Assembly (NCBI RefSeq): GCF_007830615.1
Contig: NZ_VLLI01000004.1
Coordinates: 1-64,000 of the forward strand
Direction: 5' to 3'
Length of the DNA: 64,000 nt
DNA from: Mucilaginibacter frigoritolerans
Lineage (GTDB): Bacteria > Bacteroidota > Bacteroidia > Sphingobacteriales > Sphingobacteriaceae
Part shown: piece by piece, positions 35,889 to 46,722 of the stretch
How positions within the stretch are numbered: the stretch's first letter is position 1
Layout: each line of letters opens with the position of its first letter
The notes under the pieces: model-generated
What the model was told of the DNA's origin: nothing
The model's database searches: none
Seen by the model: the letters and a program-made list of their open reading frames with translations, nothing else
Program-made: the position numbers and the translations under genes

Positions 35889-35939
35889 CTGTCTGTGATA
35901 TTTGAGGTTTTGCATCCCAAATGTCACAGACAGCTTTTT
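35889..35939 (+). terminator. Intrinsic terminator
   Basis: A 16-bp stem with one mismatch (35889-35904 with 35918-35933, CTGTCTGTGA.../...TCACAGACAG) is followed by CTTTTTT. It closes the three-part exported protein gene and faces the convergent pbpC end. Confidence 0.85.
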
Positions 35940-35962
35940 TCTATATTTCAGGTTGAAAATCT

Positions 35963-38356
35963 TTACTTCCCTTTATCCAAGACCTCAAATTTAACCTGCA
36001 AACTATTGCCATCTCCATCAACCAGGGTTAAGGTATGATGTCCCGGCGGCGGGTTAAGTGCCACCTGATGGAAATCTTTGGTGACGCTGATATATTGATT
36101 ATCCAGGTGCCAGAAAATTTTCATGCCCGGTTGACGATGTGCGGCATTGCAAATCATGCGTCCGCGTTTGCCATCGGCTTCCAGCGGTATATAAATTTTG
36201 GCATCATCTTTTGGGTAAATAAGCTCCATCGGCTGCCCCTTATCTGCATTCATGCAATCGACCCTGAAGGGAGGTAGCGTATGATACTGGTAGTTTTTAC
36301 TTTTATAATAATACTCCATGGCTGGTGGCAAAATAAACCAGCTTTTATTTACAATCTGGTCTGGCGGTACACAATCACTATTTACCTGCCACTGTCCGCT
36401 TTTGTCCAGATGTACCAACTGATGATACGGGCACACCGGTGAGCGTGCGCCGCCCGCAGGTACAAGCATTTCGTCGGTATTGGTGCAGTATTCACCCGCG
36501 CGGTAGCCACTCTCATGGCAAACCTTAATTTTTACCATTTCACCGGCGGGCATATCAAACCAGTCGCGCGTAACAGGCAATTGGCGAAAGATCTCGAACA
36601 TGGCCGGTGCCGCAGTATTGATGCCCGTTAGCCCGGTGCGACCTTCACCGCTGGCATTGCCCACCCAAACTCCCACCACATATTTGGGGGTTATACCAAT
36701 GGCCCATCCATCCCTAAAGCCAAAGCTGGTGCCTGTTTTCCACGCAATGCGCTGGGTTGATCCAAATTGCTGCCACAGCATTTCCTCACCCGGTCTCATT
36801 ACTTCTTCCATGGCTTGCATGGTATAATAAATGGAGCCAGCATCTAATAATCCTGCGGACTCTAACTGAGGCTTTTGGGTTTCAGACTTGGCATAAACTG
36901 GAGAATGGTAATCCGCCGGGTTGTACTTGCCATTGTATTTTTTATAATGATCCAGCACTCGGGCCATATCCGCATATGCGCCGGAGAGTTCCCACAAAGA
37001 ATTCTCGCCACCGCCTAAAATCAGCGATAAGCCATAATAATCAGCAGGCTGCTTTAATGTTGTGATGCCTGCTTTTTTCAGCAGATCGTAAAAGCGTTCA
37101 TACTTGTATTTCTGCAACATTTTTACAGCAGGCACATTTAGTGAGCGGGCCAGCGCCCGTGATGCAGGTACCGCGCCATCATATCCCAAATCGAAATTTT
37201 CCGGATGGTAACCGGCTATTTGCGTAGGGATATCGGGCATCAGGCTGTTGGGCAATATAAACCCATCATGCAGCATGGCAGTATATAACAAAGGTTTTAA
37301 CGTACTGCCGGGGCTGCGTGGTGCGTTCACTATATCCACACTGCTTTGCATCAGGGTGTCTTCCGGGTGATAAATATTTCCTGCGTAGGCCAGTGCTGCG
37401 CCGCTTTCCACATCCAATACTACAGCAGCAATATTATTAATATGATTGGCAGCCAGCACAGCGTGGTGCCGTTCCAAAATGTCATTTACCTGTTGCTGCA
37501 ATTCTGCTTTTATAGTGGTGGTAATGCGCGTTGGCCCCTTATATTTTCCGGCCTGACAATCTTCTTTAAACCGTTCCAGCAGATGAGGCGCCAATTGGGG
37601 TAATGGTACCGGTTTATCAGGCATTGGTTCCTGTTTGGACAGGTAGGCTGTATTTTTATCAATGATACCTTGTTGTGCCAGTTTATCCAATAATAAATTA
37701 CGTTTTTTGAGGAGAATGGCCCTGTTTTTCCCCGGATGCACCAGTGAAGGTGAATTAGGCAGTACCGCCAAGGCCGCCATCTCTCCCCAGGATAGTTGCG
37801 AGGGCCCGCGGCCAAAATATCGCCATGAAGCAGCATCTAATCCAACCACATTGCTGCCAAAAGGGGCGTTGCTGGCGTACATGGCCAAAATATCCTGTTT
37901 GCTGTGGGTAAGTTCCAGGCGCATGGCCATAATCATCTCCAAAAGCTTATTGAAAAAAGTACGCTGATGATGTGTAGCAATGCGGATCACCTGCATGGTA
38001 ATGGTACTGCCGCCGCTGCTCACATGCCTGGCCTTTATGTTCTGCCTTATGGCACGTCCGAAAGCCAAAAAATCAACTCCCGGGTGATGCTCAAAGCGTT
38101 TATCTTCAAAAGCGATAATGCATTGTTTGAATTTTTCGGGCACAATGGAATCATACGGAAAGCGCCATTGCCCGTCGGAAGCAATGGCGGCACCTAATAG
38201 CTGTCCCTGGTCGTCATCAATAATGTACGACGTTGGGGTTTTAAACAAATGCCGGGGCAGGCAAAACCAAAATAATATAGATGCAACTAAAGCATGTGCA
38301 ATAAGCACCTTCCTTGGCCTGCTTAGCCAACCCGGTTTTTTAAAAGAAAAACGCAT
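35963..38356 (-). CDS. pbpC: Penicillin-binding protein 1C
   Basis: 797 residues, one membrane anchor (about 17-33). The GT51 glycosyltransferase domain has catalytic Glu84 in FEDKRFEHHPG and the GGSTITMQ motif (115-122). The transpeptidase domain has Ser351-x-x-Lys354 (SPGSTLKP), SLN (405-407) and KTG (540-542), followed by the C-terminal BiPBP_C domain (about 700-797). It polymerises and may cross-link peptidoglycan. It lies 8 bases after the alpha-2-macroglobulin gene on the same strand, the well-known pairing in which the macroglobulin is thought to trap invading proteases while PBP1C repairs the wall. All key residues are present. Confidence 0.95.
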   Translation of the reverse strand: MRFSFKKPGWLSRPRKVLIAHALVASILFWFCLPRHLFKTPTSYIIDDDQGQLLGAAIASDGQWRFPYDSIVPEKFKQCIIAFEDKRFEHHPGVDFLAFGRAIRQNIKARHVSSGGSTITMQVIRIATHHQRTFFNKLLEMIMAMRLELTHSKQDILAMYASNAPFGSNVVGLDAASWRYFGRGPSQLSWGEMAALAVLPNSPSLVHPGKNRAILLKKRNLLLDKLAQQGIIDKNTAYLSKQEPMPDKPVPLPQLAPHLLERFKEDCQAGKYKGPTRITTTIKAELQQQVNDILERHHAVLAANHINNIAAVVLDVESGAALAYAGNIYHPEDTLMQSSVDIVNAPRSPGSTLKPLLYTAMLHDGFILPNSLMPDIPTQIAGYHPENFDLGYDGAVPASRALARSLNVPAVKMLQKYKYERFYDLLKKAGITTLKQPADYYGLSLILGGGENSLWELSGAYADMARVLDHYKKYNGKYNPADYHSPVYAKSETQKPQLESAGLLDAGSIYYTMQAMEEVMRPGEEMLWQQFGSTQRIAWKTGTSFGFRDGWAIGITPKYVVGVWVGNASGEGRTGLTGINTAAPAMFEIFRQLPVTRDWFDMPAGEMVKIKVCHESGYRAGEYCTNTDEMLVPAGGARSPVCPYHQLVHLDKSGQWQVNSDCVPPDQIVNKSWFILPPAMEYYYKSKNYQYHTLPPFRVDCMNADKGQPMELIYPKDDAKIYIPLEADGKRGRMICNAAHRQPGMKIFWHLDNQYISVTKDFHQVALNPPPGHHTLTLVDGDGNSLQVKFEVLDKGK

Positions 38357-38364
38357 GCTCTCAA

Positions 38365-41300
38365 TTACTTTTTCACTTCAACCCAACGGCCTTTTTGCAG
38401 AGCGTTGATAGTTGAATTATACATCGCCTCGCAATAGGTAGCTGGTAAATAATAGCGGCCGGTATAGGCAGCATTCAGCATTACATAATACGTAACCTGC
38501 TGTCCTTCGTCTAACCCAAAATAAGTATTCACCCTGTCGTCCCTTATGTCTTGGTAGTTTGATGCGGATGATTTAAACGCCTCGTCATTATTCAGCATCC
38601 TTGTATTCAATATCTCCCATCCCGAAGGGAAGATCTGTGTAAGTGCCATGTTATCATACCTGCCCCGGTGTCCTGGGTTGGCGATAGTTACCTGTGCTAC
38701 AAAATCAGTTCCCTGTTTAAGGTTATTGATGTCTATAGGCTGGCCCTTCATGGTGATATAGTTTACTTTCATCTTTAAAATATCATCATTATTAACACTT
38801 GCCGGTTCCTGGCCCGGTGCAGGTTGTCCCTGTTGGATGAGCCTCAGGTATAAAATATTTTTACCGATATTTTTAATGGACGCTTTGCCTCCGTTAACCG
38901 GCAGATTAGCTTGCCACAAGTAAGAGGCTGAGTTAACCGGGCTATTTCCATAAATAAACTGCAGCTTATTGCCATTTTTATTTTGTCCGCAATATTCTGC
39001 AATAGCCAATAAGGCATAAGCTGTGGTTTGCGTACTGTACCAATCATCCTGCGATAAATGGGACGCCACTGTTTGCAGCATGCCGGCCGCTTTTTGATGC
39101 TGATCCAATAAGGTTAATGATTCCAGTATCATGGCCTCATCACGTAAGTCAGACCCATAGGTGCCGTATAGCTGGTAATAAGGTTTGATAGTTAATGGCA
39201 AGCCATTAATCATTTGTAGGCCTTCTTCTGGTTGCCCAGCCAGTTTATAAGCTGCCGCCAATCGCCATTTTGCCTGCGGACTTAAATATTTAAATTCCTT
39301 AAGTCTGTTCATTGCACCGAGTTCGGGTACGCGGGCCAGAGCCAGTAAATAAAGACGATAAGCCTGCACCAAATCTGATCCGTAAAAACTACGGGTATCA
39401 GGTGCCCAGTTTACCGCTTTTTGCCGTTGATAGCGTTTCCATCCATCTAAAAATCCTACTGGCAAGCTATAACCATTTGCCTGTGCCGCCAGCATAAAGT
39501 TACCTGCATAATTGGTGCACCATTCATCTACCTCGCTTTCGCCTGGCCAGTAACTTAAACCGCCAGATGGTGTCTGGAAATTGGTTAACCTGCTGATAGC
39601 TGCTTTTATGTTGCGCTCGGCGGATGCTTTTTGTTGTGGGGTTAAATCGGTAAGCTGATCCAAATACAACTGCGGGAATGCTGCTGATGTGGTTTGCTCT
39701 ACACAACCGTGCGGATAATCAATCAGGTACGATAAGCGTTTAGCCAGATTAAGGGATGGTACGGATGATACTTCCAGTGTAGCCTTATTGGTGCCCGCCA
39801 TACCTATCTGTGCATAGGCTTCGCTCCAAACCTCACCCGGTTTTAACTCTTTTCCGGTTATTTTGGTGATCGGCGGGTTCGGATTGCGTACATTCAATTC
39901 AACATCATAGCTGGCGGTTTCGCTGCCACTTGTTGCTGTTATTTTAACCTTGCCTATACCTACAAAATCCTTCACATCCAGATCAAAAGTAGCCAACTGA
40001 TCGCCAGGGGCATTGAAGGTAAGTGTTTGCTTGTCCCTGCCCTGCAAATTGCTGAATGCGTTTGATTGAACCTGTACAGTAACCGTTTTAATACTGTTCT
40101 CCATAGCAAATACCGTAACCGGCAACTTGATTTTTTCAGTAGGACCTAAAACGCGAGGCAAAGTAGCCAGCAGCATCAAAGGTTTTTTAACGGCCACGGC
40201 TTTTTCACTAAATCCATAAGCGCCATTATGACCTGCAATAACCATTGTTCTTACAGAGCCTATGTATTGAGGCAGCGTGAAGCTATGTGTTTGTTTTTCG
40301 CCCGCATTTAAATGGAATGGTCCCAGAAATTTTACTACAGGTTTAAACCTGTTAACAGATACATTTTTATTGTTACCCAGTGATTCATCACCACCGATAC
40401 TCAATATCCGTTCCAGATCGCCACCATAAGCGCCGATTACAAAATCAAACAGATCCCAGGTTTTAACGCCAAGGGCTTCGCGGGCATAAAAGGTTTGGTG
40501 CGGGTTAGGGGTTTTAAAATTAGTCAGATCGAGCAGCCCTTCATCCACAATTGCTACGGTATAGGTCATCTCTTTACCATGTGCCTCTGATACGGTGATG
40601 GATGTTTTACTTTCCGGTCTTATTTTATCAGGCATGCCGATAACCGGTTTTAAAACCGTTGCAGGATCATCCACTGTTAAAGGAATTACGCCGTACATGC
40701 GTATAGGCAAATCGTTTACAGTTTGTGAGTGATGCTGTAACATGGTTACGTTTACAAAAACGTTTGGCGCCATGCTGCCATCTACCTTAAACTGATAAAT
40801 GGTTTGCCCCTGGTGCGTATCAACCCAAACCGACTTAAGCACCTTACTGCCATTCTCAAAACTGATTAAAGCACGACCATCATTTCCTGTCGGGATGGTA
40901 AGCGTTGCGGTTTCACCCACTTTGTAGCTTTTTTTGTCGGATGTAAAAGAGAGCATGGTGGCGTTGGTAGCGTTAGTTTGCTGAAGGCGTTCGGCCCAGT
41001 CAACATAAACTATTTTACCTGTGGAGTGCCCTGTTTGCTGATCCTTAATCCTGATGAGGTACCTGCCCCAGTTATCTTGTTTTACTTTCAGGTTCCATGT
41101 ACCGCGACCGTTAGTCAGATCTACCGTTTGGGTACTTATCAGGTTGTTATATTGGTTTTGGGTAAAGTTGCTCAGATCATCACCTGTTTGATCCCACCAC
41201 CAGCGCCATTGTATTTTGTATAGCTCAACGGTTACGCTTCGGCTACCCGGAAATGGGTTGCCATTTACATCAACATCAGCAATATCAATAGGATTATCCT

Positions 41301-43953
41301 GATCTACATTCAGCATACCGCTATATTCGCTGCCTTCGGGTGTTTTAATGCCTACATAACCGGTGTAAGCATTGTAAGGAAGCGCCACTTGTTGTATGCT
41401 GAAGTTGCCGCCTGGTTCAAATACTTTTACTAAAAAATTGGCTCTCAGTTGTCCGGGCGCCTGCTTCTCCACATGGATATTTGCATCAATGGCCGCTGTA
41501 CCTTCAGCATTAAGCCGCCCGTCAAACACGGTTTGTGTTTGGGTATTGAATGCAAGGGTTGGGTCATCAAAAACATAATCTTTAAACCCCTTAAAGCTGG
41601 TAGGCAGTGCACTCACAAAGGCATCAACCTTTGCTTTTAAATTCTGGGCTATACCACCAAACAGCCAGGTTGATTTCAATACACCATTTGCACCGCTACC
41701 CTTGGTAAGTGAAGTTTTACCACCGAAAGAAAGGTCAATTTTCAACCTATTAGGCATAATGGTTTCTACCTTAATGGGCTTTTCAAACTGGGCGCCCCCA
41801 ACTTTTACTTTGGCTGTCCAGGTGCCGGTGGGTGAACCGGTAGTAGTGGCCGTGTGGAAACTGTAGAAGCCATCAATGGCGCTGGTGCGGATAATGCGCC
41901 GGTACAATTGCCCTTGCGGATTGTACAATTCAAATTGAACTGGGTGATCTGGCGGAAGTGTCTTTAATTTATCTTCCAGAATAAATGAAACAAAAATGGA
42001 ATCACCAGGGCGCCAAACGCCGCGTTCGCCATAAATAAATCCTTTAAGTCCGTTTTGAATCTGCTCGCCGCCCACATCAAATTTTGACAGGGCAAGGGCA
42101 CTGCCATCATCCAGTTTTAAATAGCCTCGTTCTTCGCCTTTTTTAGCTAATAACAGGTACGGCTTGCGTTTAATAGTGAAGTTGGCAAAACCATTATCAT
42201 CAGAACTCACTTTGGTGATGATCTGTTTCTGATAATCAAGCAAGGTTAGTTCAACTCCGGCCATTGGCGAGGCGTTAATAATATTGGTTGTGGCAATCAG
42301 CATATGGTTATCACTGCCATATTTCGCTATCAGGCCTATATTGGAGGCAATGATGTTGCGACTTGCCCATTTATCTTTAGTGTAAAAAGAAGTACTGCAA
42401 GGGTCATCTTTTTCATCCCATTTATATCCCTGCGGATAATAGCTGTCATAACGGCTCCAAAAGGCATCATCTTCATCTATTTTGTTGCCGTATGAATCAT
42501 TATCTCCTTCATAACCTTCGCCTTCTTCATCACTCACTGTACTGCTGCTGTTATCAGAAGCCTTAACTTTAACCTTGCAGTTAAAAAGGGAATATTCTTT
42601 CCTGAACCCAATAATCACCCGGTAAATAGCCCCCGGTTCGGTATGCATCAGATGGTCCAGATCCAGCATAAAGCGCTTCTTTTTGGTTAGGTCGAGGGTT
42701 TTATCATCATCCAGCCTGATGGTAGTTTGTACCACAGGTTTGGCAACCTGCCTTAATTGCTGCTCGCCCGAAAGATCATTGTTTTGCAGAAACTGGGGTA
42801 CATTGCTTTCATATATTTTAATAATGCTTACATCAACAGCCTTCAGGTTAGCTGCTTCAAACGGCAGCATTAACCTGCCCGAATCAGGCAATATTACCCC
42901 TTTGCCCGGAATAGTTACTTCGGGCAAACGGTTCTCAAAAAACAAATTAGCCAAATAGGGCGCGTTAATTTTATTATGGGAGATGTCTTTAACACCTTCA
43001 TTTACAAAAGCAATGTAATCGCCCTGCAAATGATCGGGGGCATAAACCTTCACCTTGCTGCCATCAATAGTATAAGCGGCATCGTTAATATTCCGGATTC
43101 CTGTCAGGCCATTCAGCTCCTGGCCCACCATTATCGGGTTAGAAAACTGTATTTCTACATATTGATCCTGATCCTGCACGGCACGGATATCGAGCACCCT
43201 GAAAATACCAATGGCAGGGATATCAAATGCCTGGTTGCTGCTTTTCTCCATATTTAATGTTGAGCCATCCCAGGATACCAGTAATTGCGAAGAACCGGAT
43301 GCCGGTCTGCTGATATTATCAATAGTAAAAGTGTGGGTGTTATTGGCATTATCGTGCTGCCAGGTGACGGTTACTTCCGACGGGTATTTTTTGGTAATTA
43401 TCCTTTCAACCCTCTCTGGATCTTCAGTGTCTGAAGTTTTAATAACACCGCTTAGCTTCATTTTATCAAGTGAAGTGCTGGTTGCGGTTTGTAATCCGTT
43501 AAATTCAATGGTGAAATCGGGCTTAATGGTTTGGAACCAGAAATTAAAATGCTGCAGATCCCCAGGTACGCTGGCTACCTTGCCAAGGTCAAATTTTGCC
43601 TCATAAAATTTGTCGGCTTCCATTTCTGTTTCCGGCTTAAAGGCTATGGTTTGGGCATCAACCCAATAAGCTTTTCCCGCCACAGCAGGCGAAAAACTAA
43701 AGGAGCCATCAGGTAGTGGTTCGTTTTGCGCATGGCTGGTTTTAACTTCATTGGCCAGCTTTATGCGGATGATACCCTTCCGCGAAACAATACCCGAAGT
43801 ATACGATTCAATATACTTGCTAAACGCCGGATTGACGCTGGTTTTATGCTGGCGTTTTACCAGTAAAGTAATAGCAGTTAAAAAAATAATAAACACTACA
43901 GCAGCGCTGGTAAGCTGTTTACGCGATAAATTAAGGCTTGGGAAAAGGTTCAT
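38365..43953 (-). CDS. Bacterial alpha-2-macroglobulin (thioester type)
   Basis: About 1862 residues from the ATG at 43953; a GTG at 43971 would add six but overlaps a promoter-like box, so I prefer the ATG. An N-terminal hydrophobic segment (SAAVVFIIFLTAITLLV) anchors or exports it. A string of macroglobulin beta domains leads to the thioester motif GCVEQ, whose Cys, Glu and Gln are at about 1417, 1419 and 1420, so the covalent trap is intact. It would entangle proteases that breach the outer membrane. The gene is followed at 8 bases by pbpC in one operon, its classic partner. Confidence 0.93.
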   Translation of the reverse strand: MNLFPSLNLSRKQLTSAAVVFIIFLTAITLLVKRQHKTSVNPAFSKYIESYTSGIVSRKGIIRIKLANEVKTSHAQNEPLPDGSFSFSPAVAGKAYWVDAQTIAFKPETEMEADKFYEAKFDLGKVASVPGDLQHFNFWFQTIKPDFTIEFNGLQTATSTSLDKMKLSGVIKTSDTEDPERVERIITKKYPSEVTVTWQHDNANNTHTFTIDNISRPASGSSQLLVSWDGSTLNMEKSSNQAFDIPAIGIFRVLDIRAVQDQDQYVEIQFSNPIMVGQELNGLTGIRNINDAAYTIDGSKVKVYAPDHLQGDYIAFVNEGVKDISHNKINAPYLANLFFENRLPEVTIPGKGVILPDSGRLMLPFEAANLKAVDVSIIKIYESNVPQFLQNNDLSGEQQLRQVAKPVVQTTIRLDDDKTLDLTKKKRFMLDLDHLMHTEPGAIYRVIIGFRKEYSLFNCKVKVKASDNSSSTVSDEEGEGYEGDNDSYGNKIDEDDAFWSRYDSYYPQGYKWDEKDDPCSTSFYTKDKWASRNIIASNIGLIAKYGSDNHMLIATTNIINASPMAGVELTLLDYQKQIITKVSSDDNGFANFTIKRKPYLLLAKKGEERGYLKLDDGSALALSKFDVGGEQIQNGLKGFIYGERGVWRPGDSIFVSFILEDKLKTLPPDHPVQFELYNPQGQLYRRIIRTSAIDGFYSFHTATTTGSPTGTWTAKVKVGGAQFEKPIKVETIMPNRLKIDLSFGGKTSLTKGSGANGVLKSTWLFGGIAQNLKAKVDAFVSALPTSFKGFKDYVFDDPTLAFNTQTQTVFDGRLNAEGTAAIDANIHVEKQAPGQLRANFLVKVFEPGGNFSIQQVALPYNAYTGYVGIKTPEGSEYSGMLNVDQDNPIDIADVDVNGNPFPGSRSVTVELYKIQWRWWWDQTGDDLSNFTQNQYNNLISTQTVDLTNGRGTWNLKVKQDNWGRYLIRIKDQQTGHSTGKIVYVDWAERLQQTNATNATMLSFTSDKKSYKVGETATLTIPTGNDGRALISFENGSKVLKSVWVDTHQGQTIYQFKVDGSMAPNVFVNVTMLQHHSQTVNDLPIRMYGVIPLTVDDPATVLKPVIGMPDKIRPESKTSITVSEAHGKEMTYTVAIVDEGLLDLTNFKTPNPHQTFYAREALGVKTWDLFDFVIGAYGGDLERILSIGGDESLGNNKNVSVNRFKPVVKFLGPFHLNAGEKQTHSFTLPQYIGSVRTMVIAGHNGAYGFSEKAVAVKKPLMLLATLPRVLGPTEKIKLPVTVFAMENSIKTVTVQVQSNAFSNLQGRDKQTLTFNAPGDQLATFDLDVKDFVGIGKVKITATSGSETASYDVELNVRNPNPPITKITGKELKPGEVWSEAYAQIGMAGTNKATLEVSSVPSLNLAKRLSYLIDYPHGCVEQTTSAAFPQLYLDQLTDLTPQQKASAERNIKAAISRLTNFQTPSGGLSYWPGESEVDEWCTNYAGNFMLAAQANGYSLPVGFLDGWKRYQRQKAVNWAPDTRSFYGSDLVQAYRLYLLALARVPELGAMNRLKEFKYLSPQAKWRLAAAYKLAGQPEEGLQMINGLPLTIKPYYQLYGTYGSDLRDEAMILESLTLLDQHQKAAGMLQTVASHLSQDDWYSTQTTAYALLAIAEYCGQNKNGNKLQFIYGNSPVNSASYLWQANLPVNGGKASIKNIGKNILYLRLIQQGQPAPGQEPASVNNDDILKMKVNYITMKGQPIDINNLKQGTDFVAQVTIANPGHRGRYDNMALTQIFPSGWEILNTRMLNNDEAFKSSASNYQDIRDDRVNTYFGLDEGQQVTYYVMLNAAYTGRYYLPATYCEAMYNSTINALQKGRWVEVKK

Positions 43954-43972
43954 ATTGAGTGGGATGTTCACT

Positions 43973-43980
43973 CAAATATA
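43973..43980 (-). promoter_or_regulatory. -7 promoter box of the alpha-2-macroglobulin/pbpC operon
   Basis: TATATTTG on the minus strand matches TAnnTTTG. Transcription would then start near 43966, between the GTG (43971) and the ATG (43953), which favours the ATG. The nearest TTG (43994-43996) is only 13 bases upstream, short of the usual spacing. Confidence 0.4.
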
Positions 43981-44202
43981 ATGATGTTAACCACAATGTT
44001 TAACGAATAATACGATTGTATGAAAATATATTTTTTGCCTTTATGCCGACTGATTACCAGTGATTTTTAGCATAGATAGAACATACAAAACTTAAATTTT
44101 CCAAGCGTTCATATTACAGCTCAAATTTGTTACATTAAGTTTCTGTTAACTAGCCTAATCCATGATAAGCAATCAGTAATTTTGATTTCTATTTAATTCA
44201 AT

Positions 44203-46641
44203 ATGAAATTAAAACTGATTCTTTGCATTGCTGCTGCGGGCGTTACGTTAAATTCGTTTGCTCAAACTCCGGGGAAAATTGCCGAAACCGGGCAGGTGTT
44301 ATTACCTAATGGATGGAAGTTGAGCCCTGCCGGATATAAATCACTTCCGCTAGGCGATTTGCCCCTTAATATGCAGCTTTCTGCCTCAGGCAAACTGATG
44401 GCAGTAACCAATAATGGCCAAAGCACCCAATCCATACAATTAATTGACCCTAAAAGCGAAGAGCAACTGGATGAGAAAATTGTAGGTAAATCGTGGTACG
44501 GTTTAGCTTTTAGTCGTGATGAAAGCAAACTATATGCTTCCGGAGGCAATGATAATTGGATTGTGGCCTTTCACTTACAGAACAATAAAATAGGCAGGGC
44601 CGATACTATTAAATTGGGTAACCCGTGGCCCCAAAATAAAATTTGCCCTACCGGTATCGCTGTAAATAAATCAAACACCAAACTGTATACCGTTACTAAA
44701 GAAGATAGTGCGCTATATATTATTGATCCGGCTAGCTTAAAAGTAGTAAACCGGGTTAAATTAGCTGCCGAAGCCTATAGCTGCATCCTATCGCCCGATG
44801 AAAAAACGCTTTATATTTCTATATGGGGTGGCAGTGAAGTAACCTGCTATAACACCCAAACCGGCGAAATGAATAACATGAAAGCGGGTAGTCATCCTAA
44901 CGAGTTATTATTAAACAAAACCGGATCAATTTTATATGTGGCCAACGCTAATGACAATTCGGTGTCGGTTATCAATACAAAAACGCATAAAACTATTGAG
45001 GTTATCTCTACAGCGTTGTATCCAACAAAGTTGACCGGATCAACCACCAATGGTTTGGCGCTTTCCCCTGATGGCAAAACACTTTACATTGCCAATGCCG
45101 ATAATAATTGCCTTGCAGTATTTGACGTAAGCAAAACAGGCAGTAGCCAGAGCCGTGGGTTTATCCCAGTGGGCTGGTACCCAACCGTAGTGAAAGCCCT
45201 GGGTAGTAAAATATTGGTTGCAAATGGCAAAGGCTTTACCTCAATGGCCAATCCAAAAGGTCCACAACCAATAAAGAAAGCCGACAACAGTGGCTATCAA
45301 AAAGGAGCAGTGAACAGCAAGGAACAATATATCGGCGGTTTATTTAAAGGCACGCTGTCATTTATCAATGCACCTGAAGAAGCACAGTTGAAAGTTTATA
45401 CCAAACAGGTATATGCCAATACGCCTTTTAACGATAAAGTAACCGCTTTAGCAGCTGGTGTAGAAGGTAATCCTATCCCTCGTCGTGTAGGCGATAAATC
45501 GCCTATTAAACATGTGTTTTATATTATTAAAGAAAACCGCACATACGATCAGGTTTTGGGCGATATGCCGCAGGGCAACGGCGATACTTCACTTTGTATT
45601 TTCGGTAACAAGGTTACGCCCAATCACCATGCTATAGCCAACGAGTTTGTTTTACTGGATAATTTTTATGTTGACGCCGAGGTAAGTGCCGATGGCCACA
45701 ACTGGAGCACCGCCGCCTATGCGACAGATTTTATTGAAAAAACATGGCCCACCAGCTATGGCGGTCGCGGTGGTAATTACGATTCTGAAGGTACCCGCCG
45801 AGCAGGCGATCCGCGCGATGGCTACATTTGGGATTATTGTAAAAGAGCAGGTGTAAGCTACCGCACCTATGGTGAATTTGCCGACGATTATAAGCCAAAT
45901 ATTAAAGTTTTAGAAGGCCACTATTGTGTACAATCGCCTAGCTTCGACCTCAATATTAAAGACATTAAACGCGAGGCAATTTGGGAACACGATTTTGACT
46001 CACTGGTAAATATCAACGCCGTTCCGCAGTTAAGCACTGTGCGCATTTCAAACGATCATACCAGCGGCCAGCATCGCGGTGCTATATCGCCAATTGCTGC
46101 CGTGGGTGATAATGACCAGGCCATCGGTCTTTTCCTGGAGCACTTGTCAAAAAGTCCTATCTGGAAAGAATCAGTAGTGTTTATTTTAGAGGATGACGCC
46201 CAAAACGGCCCCGATCATATCGATGCACACCGCTCGCCCGTATTTGTTGCCGGCCCATTTGTAAAACGCAATGCTGTTATTCACGATATGTATTCTACCT
46301 CCGGAGTACTACGCACCATCGAACTTATCCTTGGCTTACCACCAATGAGCCAGTATGATGCTGCTGCTGTTCCACTATATGATTGCTTTAACAATACACC
46401 CGATCTTTCAACCTATACGGCTAAACCTGCGCAGGTTGACTTGGAGCAACGTAACGTAGCCGTAAATGAAAGCAGCAAAAAATCACAATCTTTTAACCTG
46501 GCGAAAGAAGACGCTGTACCCGATCTTTTATTGAACGAGGTAATATGGAAATATGTAAAAGGCGAAAATGCTACTTTACCGGCTCCAAAACGTAGTGCTT
46601 TTGTAATACTGGAAAAAAAGAAAAAGGATGACGATGATTAA
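44203..46641 (+). CDS. Exported beta-propeller / phosphoesterase fusion (YncE-like plus PF04185-type)
   Basis: 812 residues with signal peptide 1-20. Residues about 50-350 are a YVTN-type seven-bladed propeller with repeated LSPDGKTLYIAN-like units. Residues about 435-740 are a phosphoesterase of the alkaline-phosphatase/phospholipase C superfamily: KHVFYIIKENRTYDQVLGD holds the Glu-Asn-Thr metal/nucleophile region, then SADGHNWS, and FILEDDAQNGPDHIDAHRSP supplies further metal-binding acids and His. The substrate, a phosphate ester outside the cytoplasm, is unknown. The C-terminal tail is highly charged (KKKKDDDD). It is divergent from the macroglobulin operon and stands alone. Confidence 0.88.
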   Translation: MKLKLILCIAAAGVTLNSFAQTPGKIAETGQVLLPNGWKLSPAGYKSLPLGDLPLNMQLSASGKLMAVTNNGQSTQSIQLIDPKSEEQLDEKIVGKSWYGLAFSRDESKLYASGGNDNWIVAFHLQNNKIGRADTIKLGNPWPQNKICPTGIAVNKSNTKLYTVTKEDSALYIIDPASLKVVNRVKLAAEAYSCILSPDEKTLYISIWGGSEVTCYNTQTGEMNNMKAGSHPNELLLNKTGSILYVANANDNSVSVINTKTHKTIEVISTALYPTKLTGSTTNGLALSPDGKTLYIANADNNCLAVFDVSKTGSSQSRGFIPVGWYPTVVKALGSKILVANGKGFTSMANPKGPQPIKKADNSGYQKGAVNSKEQYIGGLFKGTLSFINAPEEAQLKVYTKQVYANTPFNDKVTALAAGVEGNPIPRRVGDKSPIKHVFYIIKENRTYDQVLGDMPQGNGDTSLCIFGNKVTPNHHAIANEFVLLDNFYVDAEVSADGHNWSTAAYATDFIEKTWPTSYGGRGGNYDSEGTRRAGDPRDGYIWDYCKRAGVSYRTYGEFADDYKPNIKVLEGHYCVQSPSFDLNIKDIKREAIWEHDFDSLVNINAVPQLSTVRISNDHTSGQHRGAISPIAAVGDNDQAIGLFLEHLSKSPIWKESVVFILEDDAQNGPDHIDAHRSPVFVAGPFVKRNAVIHDMYSTSGVLRTIELILGLPPMSQYDAAAVPLYDCFNNTPDLSTYTAKPAQVDLEQRNVAVNESSKKSQSFNLAKEDAVPDLLLNEVIWKYVKGENATLPAPKRSAFVILEKKKKDDDD

Positions 46642-46722
46642 TTTCTAGTTTGATGTCTTTGGATTTTAAATAAAAACAAATTCATAATTTAGACGGTTGT
46701 TTATAACCAACCCCTTTTTCCT

